From NCBI GenBank assembly GCA_018715765.1, contig DVKY01000022.1, positions 1 through 61,186 on the forward strand: DNA of 61,186 nt, given 5' to 3'. How positions within the stretch are numbered: the stretch's first letter is position 1; every line of letters begins with the position of its first letter. This document shows positions 26,668 through 33,782 of the stretch, piece by piece. The translations under genes were made by a program, and so were the position numbers. A model generated the notes under the pieces. That model saw nothing but the letters and a program-made list of their open reading frames with translations. It was not told the origin of the DNA and made no database searches. This stretch comes from Fimivicinus intestinavium (GTDB taxonomy: Bacteria; Bacillota; Clostridia; Oscillospirales; Acutalibacteraceae).

Positions 26668-27783
26668 ATGGAAACACGGTCATTTCAAAAGCTGGGCTTT
26701 GCGCCTTCCCTTTTAGGGCTGGGCTGCATGCGCTTTCCACAGAAGGAGGGAAAAATTGATCTGGAGGAAACGCAAAAGCTCGTAGACGCCTGCGTCGCCG
26801 GCGGCATTAATTATTTTGATACGGCTTATGTCTACGGGGATGGGGATTCCGAAAACGCTGTGCGGCGCACATTGGTGGAGCGCTATCCCCGGGAGCAGTT
26901 CCATGTGGCGGATAAGCTCCCAATCTGGATGCTCCCCAATGGGCACACGCCGGAGGAGTTGATGGAAACCTCCCTGCAACGCTTAGGAGTGGATTACTTC
27001 GATCTCTATTTGCTGCACAACCTGAACAAGGAACATTGGGAAATTTGCCAGCAGAAAAAGTTAATCCCCTTCCTCTTCGCTCAAAAAGAGAAAGGGGTCG
27101 TGCGCCATGCAGGGTTTTCCTTCCACGATACGCCGGAGCTGCTGGAGGAAATTTTGAAGGCTGCGGATTGGGATTTCGTTCAACTGCAAATCAACTATTA
27201 TGATTGGGAGACGGCGCAGCGCGCCCGGGAGCAATATGAGCTTGTGGCGGCCCGCGGCATCCCCTGCATTATCATGGAGCCGGTGCGCGGCGGCGCGCTC
27301 GCCTCGCCGCACCCGAACGCCGTATCCCTGCTGCAAAGCGCGGCGCCGGATGCCAGCCCCGCCTCTTGGGCGCTGCGGTTTGCGGGCAGCCTGCCCGGCG
27401 CGGCCTGTGTGCTCAGCGGCATGTCCACTATGGAGCAGGTGGAGGAAAACCTGCGGCTGTTTGGCCGTTTTCAGCCCCTCTCTGAGGCTGAGAAGGGCAC
27501 GCTGCAGCAGGCAGTCTCCATTTTGGAGAGCCTTCCGCTCATCCCCTGCACCGGCTGCAACTATTGCAAGGACTGCCCAAAGGCAATACGCATCTCCAAT
27601 GCCTTTGACGCATACAATAGCTGCCTCCGCTTTGATAAGCTGCCTGAATTAAAAAAGCGTATTCAGGGCCTCCATATGGAGGACTGCATCGAATGCGGTA
27701 AATGTGAGCGCCACTGCCCGCAGCACATTGTTATTCATAAAGAATTAAAAAGGGTGTTAGCCTGCGCAGAAAGCGCCGTATAA
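26668..27783 (+). CDS. Aldo/keto reductase with C-terminal 4Fe-4S ferredoxin domain
   Basis: 371 residues from the ATG at 26668 (GGAGGGGG site). AKR barrel with the catalytic tetrad visible: D51 and Y56 (FDTAYVYG), K83 (ADKLP), H117 (LLHN). The C-terminus adds Cys clusters CTGCNYCKDCPK and CIECGKCERHCPQH, enough for one or two iron-sulfur clusters. This fused type is common in anaerobic Firmicutes and is thought to reduce carbonyls with ferredoxin-linked electrons; the substrate is unknown. It is the last gene of the run and is followed by a strong terminator. Confidence 0.92.
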   Translation: METRSFQKLGFAPSLLGLGCMRFPQKEGKIDLEETQKLVDACVAGGINYFDTAYVYGDGDSENAVRRTLVERYPREQFHVADKLPIWMLPNGHTPEELMETSLQRLGVDYFDLYLLHNLNKEHWEICQQKKLIPFLFAQKEKGVVRHAGFSFHDTPELLEEILKAADWDFVQLQINYYDWETAQRAREQYELVAARGIPCIIMEPVRGGALASPHPNAVSLLQSAAPDASPASWALRFAGSLPGAACVLSGMSTMEQVEENLRLFGRFQPLSEAEKGTLQQAVSILESLPLIPCTGCNYCKDCPKAIRISNAFDAYNSCLRFDKLPELKKRIQGLHMEDCIECGKCERHCPQHIVIHKELKRVLACAESAV

Positions 27784-27800
27784 ATACCTATAAACGCCAT

Positions 27801-27848
27801 TGAGGCCTGTTGCAGAACAAAATCTGCAACAGGCCTCATTTTCATTAT
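27801..27848. terminator. Bidirectional terminator, hairpin core shared with 60956
   Basis: 15-bp stem (27801-27815 with 27824-27838), followed by ATTTTCATT. It separates the convergent AKR and livF genes. The inner core GTTGCAGA ... TCTGCAAC is identical to that of the hairpin at 60956-60990, with different but paired outer stems. Confidence 0.85.
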
Positions 27849-27864
27849 ATGAAAATTTTTTCTT

Positions 27865-28578
27865 TTAACCACCCAGATAGGCCTTGCGCACCTGCTCGTT
27901 GTTGCGCAGTTCCTCCGCCTGGCCGCTCATCGTGATATTTCCAGTCTCCATCACGTAAACACGATTGGCAATCTGCATGGCCATTTTGGCGTTTTGCTCC
28001 ACGAGCAACACTGTCACACCGCCTTTGTTAACGTCCTGTATGATCTGAAAAATCTCCTCCACCAGCAGAGGGGAAAGGCCCATCGAGGGCTCATCCAGCA
28101 GCAGCATTTTCGGGTTGCTCATCAGCGCGCGGCCAATTGCAAGCATCTGCTGCTCGCCGCCGGAGAGCGTGCCGGCCACCTGCCTGCGCCGCTCCTTAAG
28201 GCGTGGCAACCGCTGAAAAATGCGCTCAAACTCCTCGCCTAACCGGCCGCGATCCTTGCGGGCGTAGGCTCCCATCTCCAAATTTTCCTGCACGGTCATC
28301 TTGGCAAACACACGCCGCCCCTCCGGCACCTGCGCCAGGCCGAGCTTAATAATTTTATGAGCACTGGTCGTGCGCAGATTCGAGCCACAAAACGTTATCT
28401 CGCCATTTTTGGGCTTGATCAGGCCAGAGATGGCGTGCAGCGTTGTGGTCTTGCCCGCGCCGTTTGCGCCGATCAGGGTGACGATTTCGCCCTCATTCAC
28501 CTCAAAGGAAATCCCCTTGATGGCGTGAATCGCGCCGTAATATACATCCAGATTCCTGACGGTAAGCATCGCATCCAT
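27865..28578 (-). CDS. livF: Branched-chain amino-acid ABC transporter, ATPase LivF
   Basis: 237 residues from the ATG at 28578 (GGGAGGGG at 7 bp; 2 bp after the livG stop). Walker A IGANGAGKTTT, signature LSGGEQQMLAIGRAL, Walker B LLLDEPSMGLSP. The SMGLSP continuation and the VTLIGANGAGKTTTLHAISGL start are typical of LivF. Works as a heterodimer with LivG on the inner face of the LivHM channel. The longer frame starting inside livG is a shadow. Confidence 0.95.
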   Translation of the reverse strand: MDAMLTVRNLDVYYGAIHAIKGISFEVNEGEIVTLIGANGAGKTTTLHAISGLIKPKNGEITFCGSNLRTTSAHKIIKLGLAQVPEGRRVFAKMTVQENLEMGAYARKDRGRLGEEFERIFQRLPRLKERRRQVAGTLSGGEQQMLAIGRALMSNPKMLLLDEPSMGLSPLLVEEIFQIIQDVNKGGVTVLLVEQNAKMAMQIANRVYVMETGNITMSGQAEELRNNEQVRKAYLGG

Positions 28579-28580
28579 CC

Positions 28581-29354
28581 TTATTCCCCTCCCAGATACG
28601 CGGCGATCACCTTGGGATCCTTGCGGATTTCCTCCGGGGTACCCTCGGCGATGACACGGCCATAGTCGAGCACCACAATGTGCTCGCAAATGCCCATCAC
28701 AAAGCTCATATCATGCTCGATCAAAAGGATGGAAAGGCCAAATTTATCCCGAATCAGGCGGATGCTCTCCATCAGCTCCTTTGTCTCCGTGGGGTTCATG
28801 CCTGCCGCAGGCTCGTCCAATAGCAGCACCTTGGGCGATGTTGCAAGCGCACGGGCAATTTCCAGCTTCCGCTGCTGACCATAGGGGAGGTTTTTCGCCA
28901 GCTCATACGCCTTATCGTTCAGGCCAAGCACCTCCAGCAGCGCATGCGCCTGATCGGAGATTTCTTTTTCCTCCCGGCGATAAGAGGGCAGGCGGAAGAT
29001 GCCGGATAACACGGAATATTTCATCCGGCTGGTCATGGCGGTTTTTACGTTATCCAGCACGGTGACGTCCTTAAACAGCCGGATATTTTGAAAGGTGCGG
29101 GCAATGCCGTTTTGGGTGATCTGATAGGTTTTTTTACCGACGATATTATTACCCTCCAGCTCAATTTCACCATTTGTAGGGTAGTAAACATCTGTCAGCA
29201 GGTTGAATACAGTGGTCTTGCCCGCGCCGTTCGGCCCAATCAGGCCGATAATCTCCTTCTCATGTAGGCGGAAATGAACGCCCTCCAGAGCCTTCAGCCC
29301 GCCGAAGGTAATGCCGAGGTTTCGAGTTTCCAATACGGCTTTATTTTCTTCCAT
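28581..29354 (-). CDS. livG: Branched-chain amino-acid ABC transporter, ATPase LivG
   Basis: 257 residues from the ATG at 29354 (AAAGGAGG site, 4 bp after the livM stop). Walker A GPNGAGKTTVFNLLTDVY; the NLLTDVY region and the ENNIVGKKTYQI insertion are LivG features. Walker B LLLDEPAAGMNPTE carries the LivG-specific AAGMNP. Together with LivF it powers import of Leu/Ile/Val or related amino acids. Confidence 0.95.
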   Translation of the reverse strand: MEENKAVLETRNLGITFGGLKALEGVHFRLHEKEIIGLIGPNGAGKTTVFNLLTDVYYPTNGEIELEGNNIVGKKTYQITQNGIARTFQNIRLFKDVTVLDNVKTAMTSRMKYSVLSGIFRLPSYRREEKEISDQAHALLEVLGLNDKAYELAKNLPYGQQRKLEIARALATSPKVLLLDEPAAGMNPTETKELMESIRLIRDKFGLSILLIEHDMSFVMGICEHIVVLDYGRVIAEGTPEEIRKDPKVIAAYLGGE

Positions 29355-29358
29355 GGCG

Positions 29359-30369
29359 TTAGGCCTCCTTTCCGGGCGCGCCGCCTGCCGGCTGCTTCTT
29401 CTGCTTTTTATCGCAGATTTTGCCGATGATTTTACGAATGGAGAATTCATGCGTGCCCAGCAGGCCAGAGGGCTTAAAGAGCATCACGATGATCAGCACC
29501 AGAGAATAGATCAGCATGCGCTTATCCGAGAAGGAGCGCAGCATCTCCGGCAGCAGCGTAAGCACGGTCGCGGAGCAGACGGAGCCGGTGATGGAGCCCA
29601 TGCCGCCGAGCACGACCATAATCAGGATTTCAACGGAGTAGTTAAAATCGAATTTGCTGGGATCCAGCACGCCGACATGATGCGCGTAAATGCCGCCTGC
29701 AACCCCTGCAAAGAAAGCGGCCACCACAAAGGCGAGCAGCTTATAATAGGTGGTGTTGATGCCGGAGGCCTCCGCCGCGATCTCATCCTCACGGATGGCG
29801 ATCACCGCCCGCCCATGGCGGGAACGGATAAAGGCCAAAATGGCGACAACTGTGAGCGCCGCGATCACAAAGGTATAGGCGATCAGCGTATACTGGCCGC
29901 TGGGGCGCGGGATGCCTGTCAACCCGGCAGCGCCACCCGTAAAATCAACCGCCAAAATCAGCACACGGATGATCTCGCCGAAGCCCAGCGTAATAATTGC
30001 CAGATAATCGCCGCGCAGGCGCAGCGCCGGGATGCCGATGATCACACCGAACACCGCCGCCACCAGGCCGCCGAACAACAGCCCGAGCGGAAAAGCGGCG
30101 GAGAGCGGCAGGCCGGAATTCATCGTGAACAACGCCGCCGAATAGGCGCCGACGCTCATAAAGCCCGCATGGCCAAGCACAAGCTGGCCCAAAAAGCCAG
30201 TTACCAGGTTCAGGCTGACCGCCAAAATGATATTGATGCCAATCAGCACTAAAATACCGGAATAGTAGGAACCGATCACGCCGGTTGCCACAGCGCCCAT
30301 GATCGCGGCAAACAGCACCGCCACCCAGAGAGCGCTGAAAAGGTAGGATAACTTCCGTTGCTTTGACAT
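29359..30369 (-). CDS. livM: Branched-chain amino-acid ABC transporter, permease LivM
   Basis: 336 residues, about ten hydrophobic segments. Motifs: LVTGFLGQLVLGHAGFMSVGAY near the N-terminus, the EAA-like cytoplasmic loop region RGDYLAIITLGFGEIIRVLI, and VVLGGMGSITGSVCSA near the end, all typical of LivM. A basic C-terminal tail (KKQKKQPAGG) extends into the cytoplasm. Overlap-free spacing of 14 bp from livH. Confidence 0.94.
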   Translation of the reverse strand: MSKQRKLSYLFSALWVAVLFAAIMGAVATGVIGSYYSGILVLIGINIILAVSLNLVTGFLGQLVLGHAGFMSVGAYSAALFTMNSGLPLSAAFPLGLLFGGLVAAVFGVIIGIPALRLRGDYLAIITLGFGEIIRVLILAVDFTGGAAGLTGIPRPSGQYTLIAYTFVIAALTVVAILAFIRSRHGRAVIAIREDEIAAEASGINTTYYKLLAFVVAAFFAGVAGGIYAHHVGVLDPSKFDFNYSVEILIMVVLGGMGSITGSVCSATVLTLLPEMLRSFSDKRMLIYSLVLIIVMLFKPSGLLGTHEFSIRKIIGKICDKKQKKQPAGGAPGKEA

Positions 30370-30383
30370 AACGCGCCCCCCCT

Positions 30384-31265
30384 TTAAACTTTTTCCTGCA
30401 CGTTCTTGCCCAAAAGGCCTGCGGGCTTAACGAGCAGAACCAGAATCAAAATGCCGAACACCACCGCGTCGGAAATCTGCGAACCGCCGGCGGCAATGGT
30501 CAGGCTCTCCGCCACGCCAAGGATGTAGCCGCCCAGCATAGCGCCCGGGATGTTGCCGATCCCGCCAAGCACGGCGGCGACGAACGCCTTCAGCCCCAGC
30601 ATACCGCCCATGTAGGGGGTGATCTGGTGGAAGGTGTTACAATAGAGCACGGCGCCTACAGCCGCGAGCGCAGAGCCGATTGCAAAGGTAAACGCGATGG
30701 TGGAGTTGGTGTTGATGCCCATCAGCTTTGCAGCCCCGGCATCCTCGCTGGTGGCGCGCATTGCCTTGCCCATCTTGGATTTATTAACGATGATTACAAG
30801 CAAAATCATCATGGCGACAGAGGTCAGTATGTTCAAAACCGTGCTGAAGCTCAGCTGAATGCTTCCCACTGTGATGACCTTACTGGGGAACATCACCGGC
30901 ATGGACTGGGCGCTGGAGCTGAACCCGAGCTGAAAAAGATTTTGCAGGAAAATGCTCACGCCAATTGCCGTAATCAGCAGGGACAGCCGGGGCGCATTCT
31001 TCACCAGCAGGCGGTGATAGGCCAGCCGCTCAATGATGACGCCCAGCAGCGTACACACTGCAATGGAGAGAATAACCGCCGCCCACAGCGGCAGGCCGAG
31101 CTGCACCATCGCAACAAAAACAGCATAGCCGCCAACCATAATAATATCGCCGTGTGCAAAGTTAATCAGCTGTATGATGCCGTACACCATACTGTACCCC
31201 AGAGCCACCAGCGCGTAAATGCTGCCAAGGCCCAGGCCGTTGATGATTTGGACCAAAAAATCCAT
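30384..31265 (-). CDS. livH: Branched-chain amino-acid ABC transporter, permease LivH
   Basis: 293 residues, eight or so membrane segments. Motifs: QIINGLGLGSIYALVALGYSMVYGIIQLINFAHGD (split here: N-terminal LivH signature), and FVAAVLGGIGNIPGAMLGG, the permease coupling region. First permease gene after the substrate-binding protein gene livK; the 199-bp gap to livK contains two strong hairpins. Confidence 0.95.
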   Translation of the reverse strand: MDFLVQIINGLGLGSIYALVALGYSMVYGIIQLINFAHGDIIMVGGYAVFVAMVQLGLPLWAAVILSIAVCTLLGVIIERLAYHRLLVKNAPRLSLLITAIGVSIFLQNLFQLGFSSSAQSMPVMFPSKVITVGSIQLSFSTVLNILTSVAMMILLVIIVNKSKMGKAMRATSEDAGAAKLMGINTNSTIAFTFAIGSALAAVGAVLYCNTFHQITPYMGGMLGLKAFVAAVLGGIGNIPGAMLGGYILGVAESLTIAAGGSQISDAVVFGILILVLLVKPAGLLGKNVQEKV

Positions 31266-31340
31266 AAACGCACCTTCCTACTTCTGCGCCGCCGGTTCCC
31301 GGCAGGCTTCTCTTTTCCCAATCACTTTTACCCCGCACCA

Positions 31341-31404
31341 CTACGCAAAGGAAACGGTGCGCATCCTGCGGCTTCAAGGCCTGCGCATCGTTTCCTTTGC
31401 GTAG
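31341..31404. repeat. 23-bp stem hairpin between livK and livH
   Basis: 31341-31363 pairs with 31382-31404 over 23 positions, one a G-U type pair, with an 18-nt loop. No T-tract follows on the minus (coding) strand. Long intergenic hairpins between a binding-protein gene and its permeases usually protect the upstream message or reduce read-through, giving more binding protein than channel. Confidence 0.8.
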
Positions 31405-31411
31405 AGGAATC

Positions 31412-31446
31412 GCCTTTGCGGGCCAGGCTATTCGGCCCGCAAAGGC
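31412..31446. repeat. Second hairpin between livK and livH
   Basis: Perfect 13-bp stem (31412-31424 with 31434-31446), 9-nt loop, 18 bp from the livK stop. First structure met after livK on the transcript; it may block 3' exonucleases. Confidence 0.8.
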
Positions 31447-31464
31447 ACAATTGCCAGCAGGGAA

Positions 31465-32616
31465 TTACTCTTTGGAGAAGTTCTCCACAAACTTGTAGGC
31501 GCCGTTATCAATCCGGATGATAATCGCCTCTTTGACCACGTTGCGGTTCTCATCGAAGTGCATCTGGCCGGTCAGGCCGTTATATTCCAGCACCGTCAGC
31601 GCGTCAATGATCGCCTGCTTCTCTGTGGAGCCGGCGTTTTTGATCGCCTCAGCCATCATATAAGCCGCATCATAGCCAAGCACGGAGAACTGGTTCGGCT
31701 CCTCGCCAAACTTCTCCTTGTAGTTTTTGATAAAAGCCTGCACGCGCTCGTCGGTGCTCTCCGCCGTGTACTGGCTGCAATAATAAGCGCCGTTGACCGC
31801 ATCCAGGTTGGATTTATCCACCTTGCCAATAACGCCGTCCCAGCCGTCTGCGCCGACAATCTGCGTGCTCAGGCCGATCTCCTTGGCCTGCACGGCGATC
31901 AGCGCCGCCTGCTCATAATAGGTGGGGACGAAGAGAACCTCCGGGTTCTTTGCCTTGATATTGGTCAGCTGCGGGCGGAAATCCACCGCGCCCTTTGCAA
32001 AGCCCTCATCCGCCACGACTGTAATGCCAAGCTCCGCAGCGGTTGCCTTGAAGGAATCCCGCAGGCCCTTGGAGTAATCGTCGGAGGTGTCATAGATCAC
32101 AGCAGCCGTCTTTTTGCCGAGCTTCTGCGCGTAATTCGCCATAATCTCGCCCTGCTCCGGGTCGGTGAAGCAAACGCGGAACACATTTTTGCCTGCCTCC
32201 GTCACATTCAGCGCGGTGGCGGTAGCGGTCACAATCGGGATATTATCCGCCACAGAAGCCTGTGCGACCGCGGCCGCAGGCTTGCTGGTGACGTCGCCGA
32301 TGATTGCGACGACCTTGTCCCGGTCAACGAGCTTGCGGTAGGCGTTGGTCGCCTCCGTCGCATCGCCCTTCTCATCCTCATAGACATATTTGATCTGCTT
32401 GCCGAGCACACCGCCCGCAGCGTTGATCTCATCAAACGCCATCTGCACGCCGTTGTTGGTTGCAATCCCATAAACAGAAACACTGCCCGTCAACGGTGCA
32501 AGGCCGCCGATGACGATCTCGTCGCCCGTGCTGCCCTCGCCGCCGCTCTGGCAGCCCGCTAAGGGAAGCGCGGCCAAAACACAGACCATCAGTGCCGCTA
32601 ACAAACGCTTCTTCAT
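31465..32616 (-). CDS. livK: Branched-chain amino-acid-binding lipoprotein (LivK/LivJ type)
   Basis: 383 residues. Signal peptide with lipobox PLAGC (Cys22) and a Gly/Ser linker; mature part starts with EIVIGGLAPLTGSVSVYG, the family N-terminus, and has GDVTSKPAAAVAQASV and IYDTSDDYSKGLRDSF of Leu/Ile/Val-binding type I receptors. It captures amino acids outside and hands them to LivHM. First gene of the operon, with its own promoter at 32743-32771. Exact ligand preference cannot be read. Confidence 0.94.
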   Translation of the reverse strand: MKKRLLAALMVCVLAALPLAGCQSGGEGSTGDEIVIGGLAPLTGSVSVYGIATNNGVQMAFDEINAAGGVLGKQIKYVYEDEKGDATEATNAYRKLVDRDKVVAIIGDVTSKPAAAVAQASVADNIPIVTATATALNVTEAGKNVFRVCFTDPEQGEIMANYAQKLGKKTAAVIYDTSDDYSKGLRDSFKATAAELGITVVADEGFAKGAVDFRPQLTNIKAKNPEVLFVPTYYEQAALIAVQAKEIGLSTQIVGADGWDGVIGKVDKSNLDAVNGAYYCSQYTAESTDERVQAFIKNYKEKFGEEPNQFSVLGYDAAYMMAEAIKNAGSTEKQAIIDALTVLEYNGLTGQMHFDENRNVVKEAIIIRIDNGAYKFVENFSKE

Positions 32617-32742
32617 TTCTGGTTCCTCCCTGTGTCATTCTCTATCCAGCTCAGAAGCTGTGAAAACAAAAAAAGCAGTATGACCCCCTTCGTCACACGC
32701 TCCTCTGCCCTGCACGGCGCCCGCGGCCAGATAGTTATTGTA

Positions 32743-32771
32743 ATTATACTATACCGCTTTAAAGTTTGCAA
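32743..32771 (-). promoter_or_regulatory. Sigma-A-type promoter of the liv operon
   Basis: Minus strand: TTGCAA (32766-32771), 17-bp spacer, TATAAT (32743-32748). The leader is about 120 nt; I see no riboswitch or T-box in it. The rest of 32617-32943 holds the terminator of the next gene and no further gene. Confidence 0.75.
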
Positions 32772-32864
32772 CAAAGGAAGTTCAAAAATTCATATCCCTG
32801 CGCAATATTTCTGTTTTCCCCTTGTTTTAACGCAAAATCGGGGGGCTTCTTTGTGAATATTGCA

Positions 32865-32911
32865 GAAAAAGCCGCGCGGATGCATCCCCTGAGCCCACCA
32901 GATGCATCCGC
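32865..32911 (-). terminator. Terminator of the SpoIIQ-like gene
   Basis: Perfect 11-bp stem (32876-32886 with 32901-32911), 14-nt loop. On the minus strand it is followed by GGCTTTTTC. It lies 33 bp after the SpoIIQ-like stop. Confidence 0.75.
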
Positions 32912-32943
32912 ACAGCTGCTGCCCTTGCAGAAAATAACCTGCA

Positions 32944-33657
32944 TCATCCTGCCCGGCCCATGGCCGCCAGCGGGTCTGTGACCGTGCCGTTGATACGCAC
33001 TTCAAAATGGAGATGCGGATCCTCCGCAGATTCCACCGGAATCTCGCCGACCTTGCCGATCACATCTCCCATTTTGACGCTGTCGCCTTTTTTGACGGCA
33101 GGCTCCTTTTCAAGCCCGCAGTAGGAGGCCTTCATGCCGCTACCATGGTCAATGGTGACAATCCAGCCCCACATGCTGTCGTTTTCAACGGAGAGAACGC
33201 TGCCGGAGCTGATTGCCTTGATCTCCTCGCCCTTCTTTGCGGCGAAATCAATCCCGTTGTGAACGCGCCAGTCGCCCATGGTTTTGGATTCCACCATTTC
33301 ACCGTTGCTGAAATCCTTGTTAATCTCCGTGCCGAGCGGCAGCATATAATACGCCTGTTTTGCATCCTGTTCGGTAGGCTGCTCCGCCTTTTGCGTGCTC
33401 TCCCGCTCATCCGCCACGCCGGTCGCAGGCACATTAACAGGTGATTCCTGCGTTTGGGCGGGCGGCTGTGTCGTGCGCGCCTGAATCTGTGTGTCCGCTG
33501 CGCCGCCGGGCGTTTCCATGGCCGGCGCACGGCTTTGCAGGGCGCCCCATACGCCTAACCCCACAGCGAGCAGGCAGCAGCCCATGGCGATATAGAAACC
33601 CTTCCCGCCGATGCGGCTCTTTCGCTTTGTGTATTTATAATCGTTCTTGATCATCAT
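32944..33657 (-). CDS. spoIIQ: SpoIIQ-like M23 (LytM) peptidase-fold membrane protein
   Basis: 237 residues: short basic N-terminus, one membrane segment (about 20-40), a Thr/Pro/Gln-rich linker (50-100) and a LytM domain. The segment before it (GTEINKDFSNGEMVESKTMGDWRVHNGID, split: PLGTEINKDFSNGEM and SKTMGDWRVHNGID) is the SpoIIQ type. Zn ligands are complete: H133 and D137 in HNGID, and H215/H217 in PHLHFEV; in B. subtilis SpoIIQ the site is degenerate, in clostridia it is often intact. SpoIIQ is made in the forespore and joins SpoIIIAH across the engulfment membranes. Possible alternative: a general cell-wall endopeptidase. Symbol given with moderate confidence. Confidence 0.72.
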   Translation of the reverse strand: MMIKNDYKYTKRKSRIGGKGFYIAMGCCLLAVGLGVWGALQSRAPAMETPGGAADTQIQARTTQPPAQTQESPVNVPATGVADERESTQKAEQPTEQDAKQAYYMLPLGTEINKDFSNGEMVESKTMGDWRVHNGIDFAAKKGEEIKAISSGSVLSVENDSMWGWIVTIDHGSGMKASYCGLEKEPAVKKGDSVKMGDVIGKVGEIPVESAEDPHLHFEVRINGTVTDPLAAMGRAG

Positions 33658-33671
33658 CGCACCTCCGCCTT

Positions 33672-33701
33672 TATTCTGGCCGCGCGGCGTTGGGTTTATG
33701 C
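33672..33701 (-). promoter_or_regulatory. Possible sigma-F-type promoter of the SpoIIQ-like gene
   Basis: Minus strand: GCATA (33697-33701), 15-bp spacer, GGCCAGAATA (33672-33681). Both elements match the published B. subtilis sigma-F pattern (GYATA / GGnnAnAHTR). Caveat: the -10 is so near the start that the transcript would begin at or next to the GGAGGT ribosome site (33661-33666). Confidence 0.4.
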
Positions 33702-33713
33702 AGGGGCTTTTCC

Positions 33714-33742
33714 TTGTGAAGACGAGAAAAATATGTTATATT
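33714..33742 (+). promoter_or_regulatory. Sigma-A-type promoter of fhs
   Basis: TTGTGA (33714-33719), 17-bp spacer, TATATT (33737-33742), about 35 bp before the fhs start; divergent from the SpoIIQ-like gene. Confidence 0.65.
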
Positions 33743-33782
33743 AAATAAAATGATTACTCCACTTTTCAGGGAGGGCTCTATG

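Noticed and set aside
32617..32742. Riboswitch or T-box in the livK leader
   Set aside because: No T-box consensus or terminator/antiterminator pair could be found by eye.
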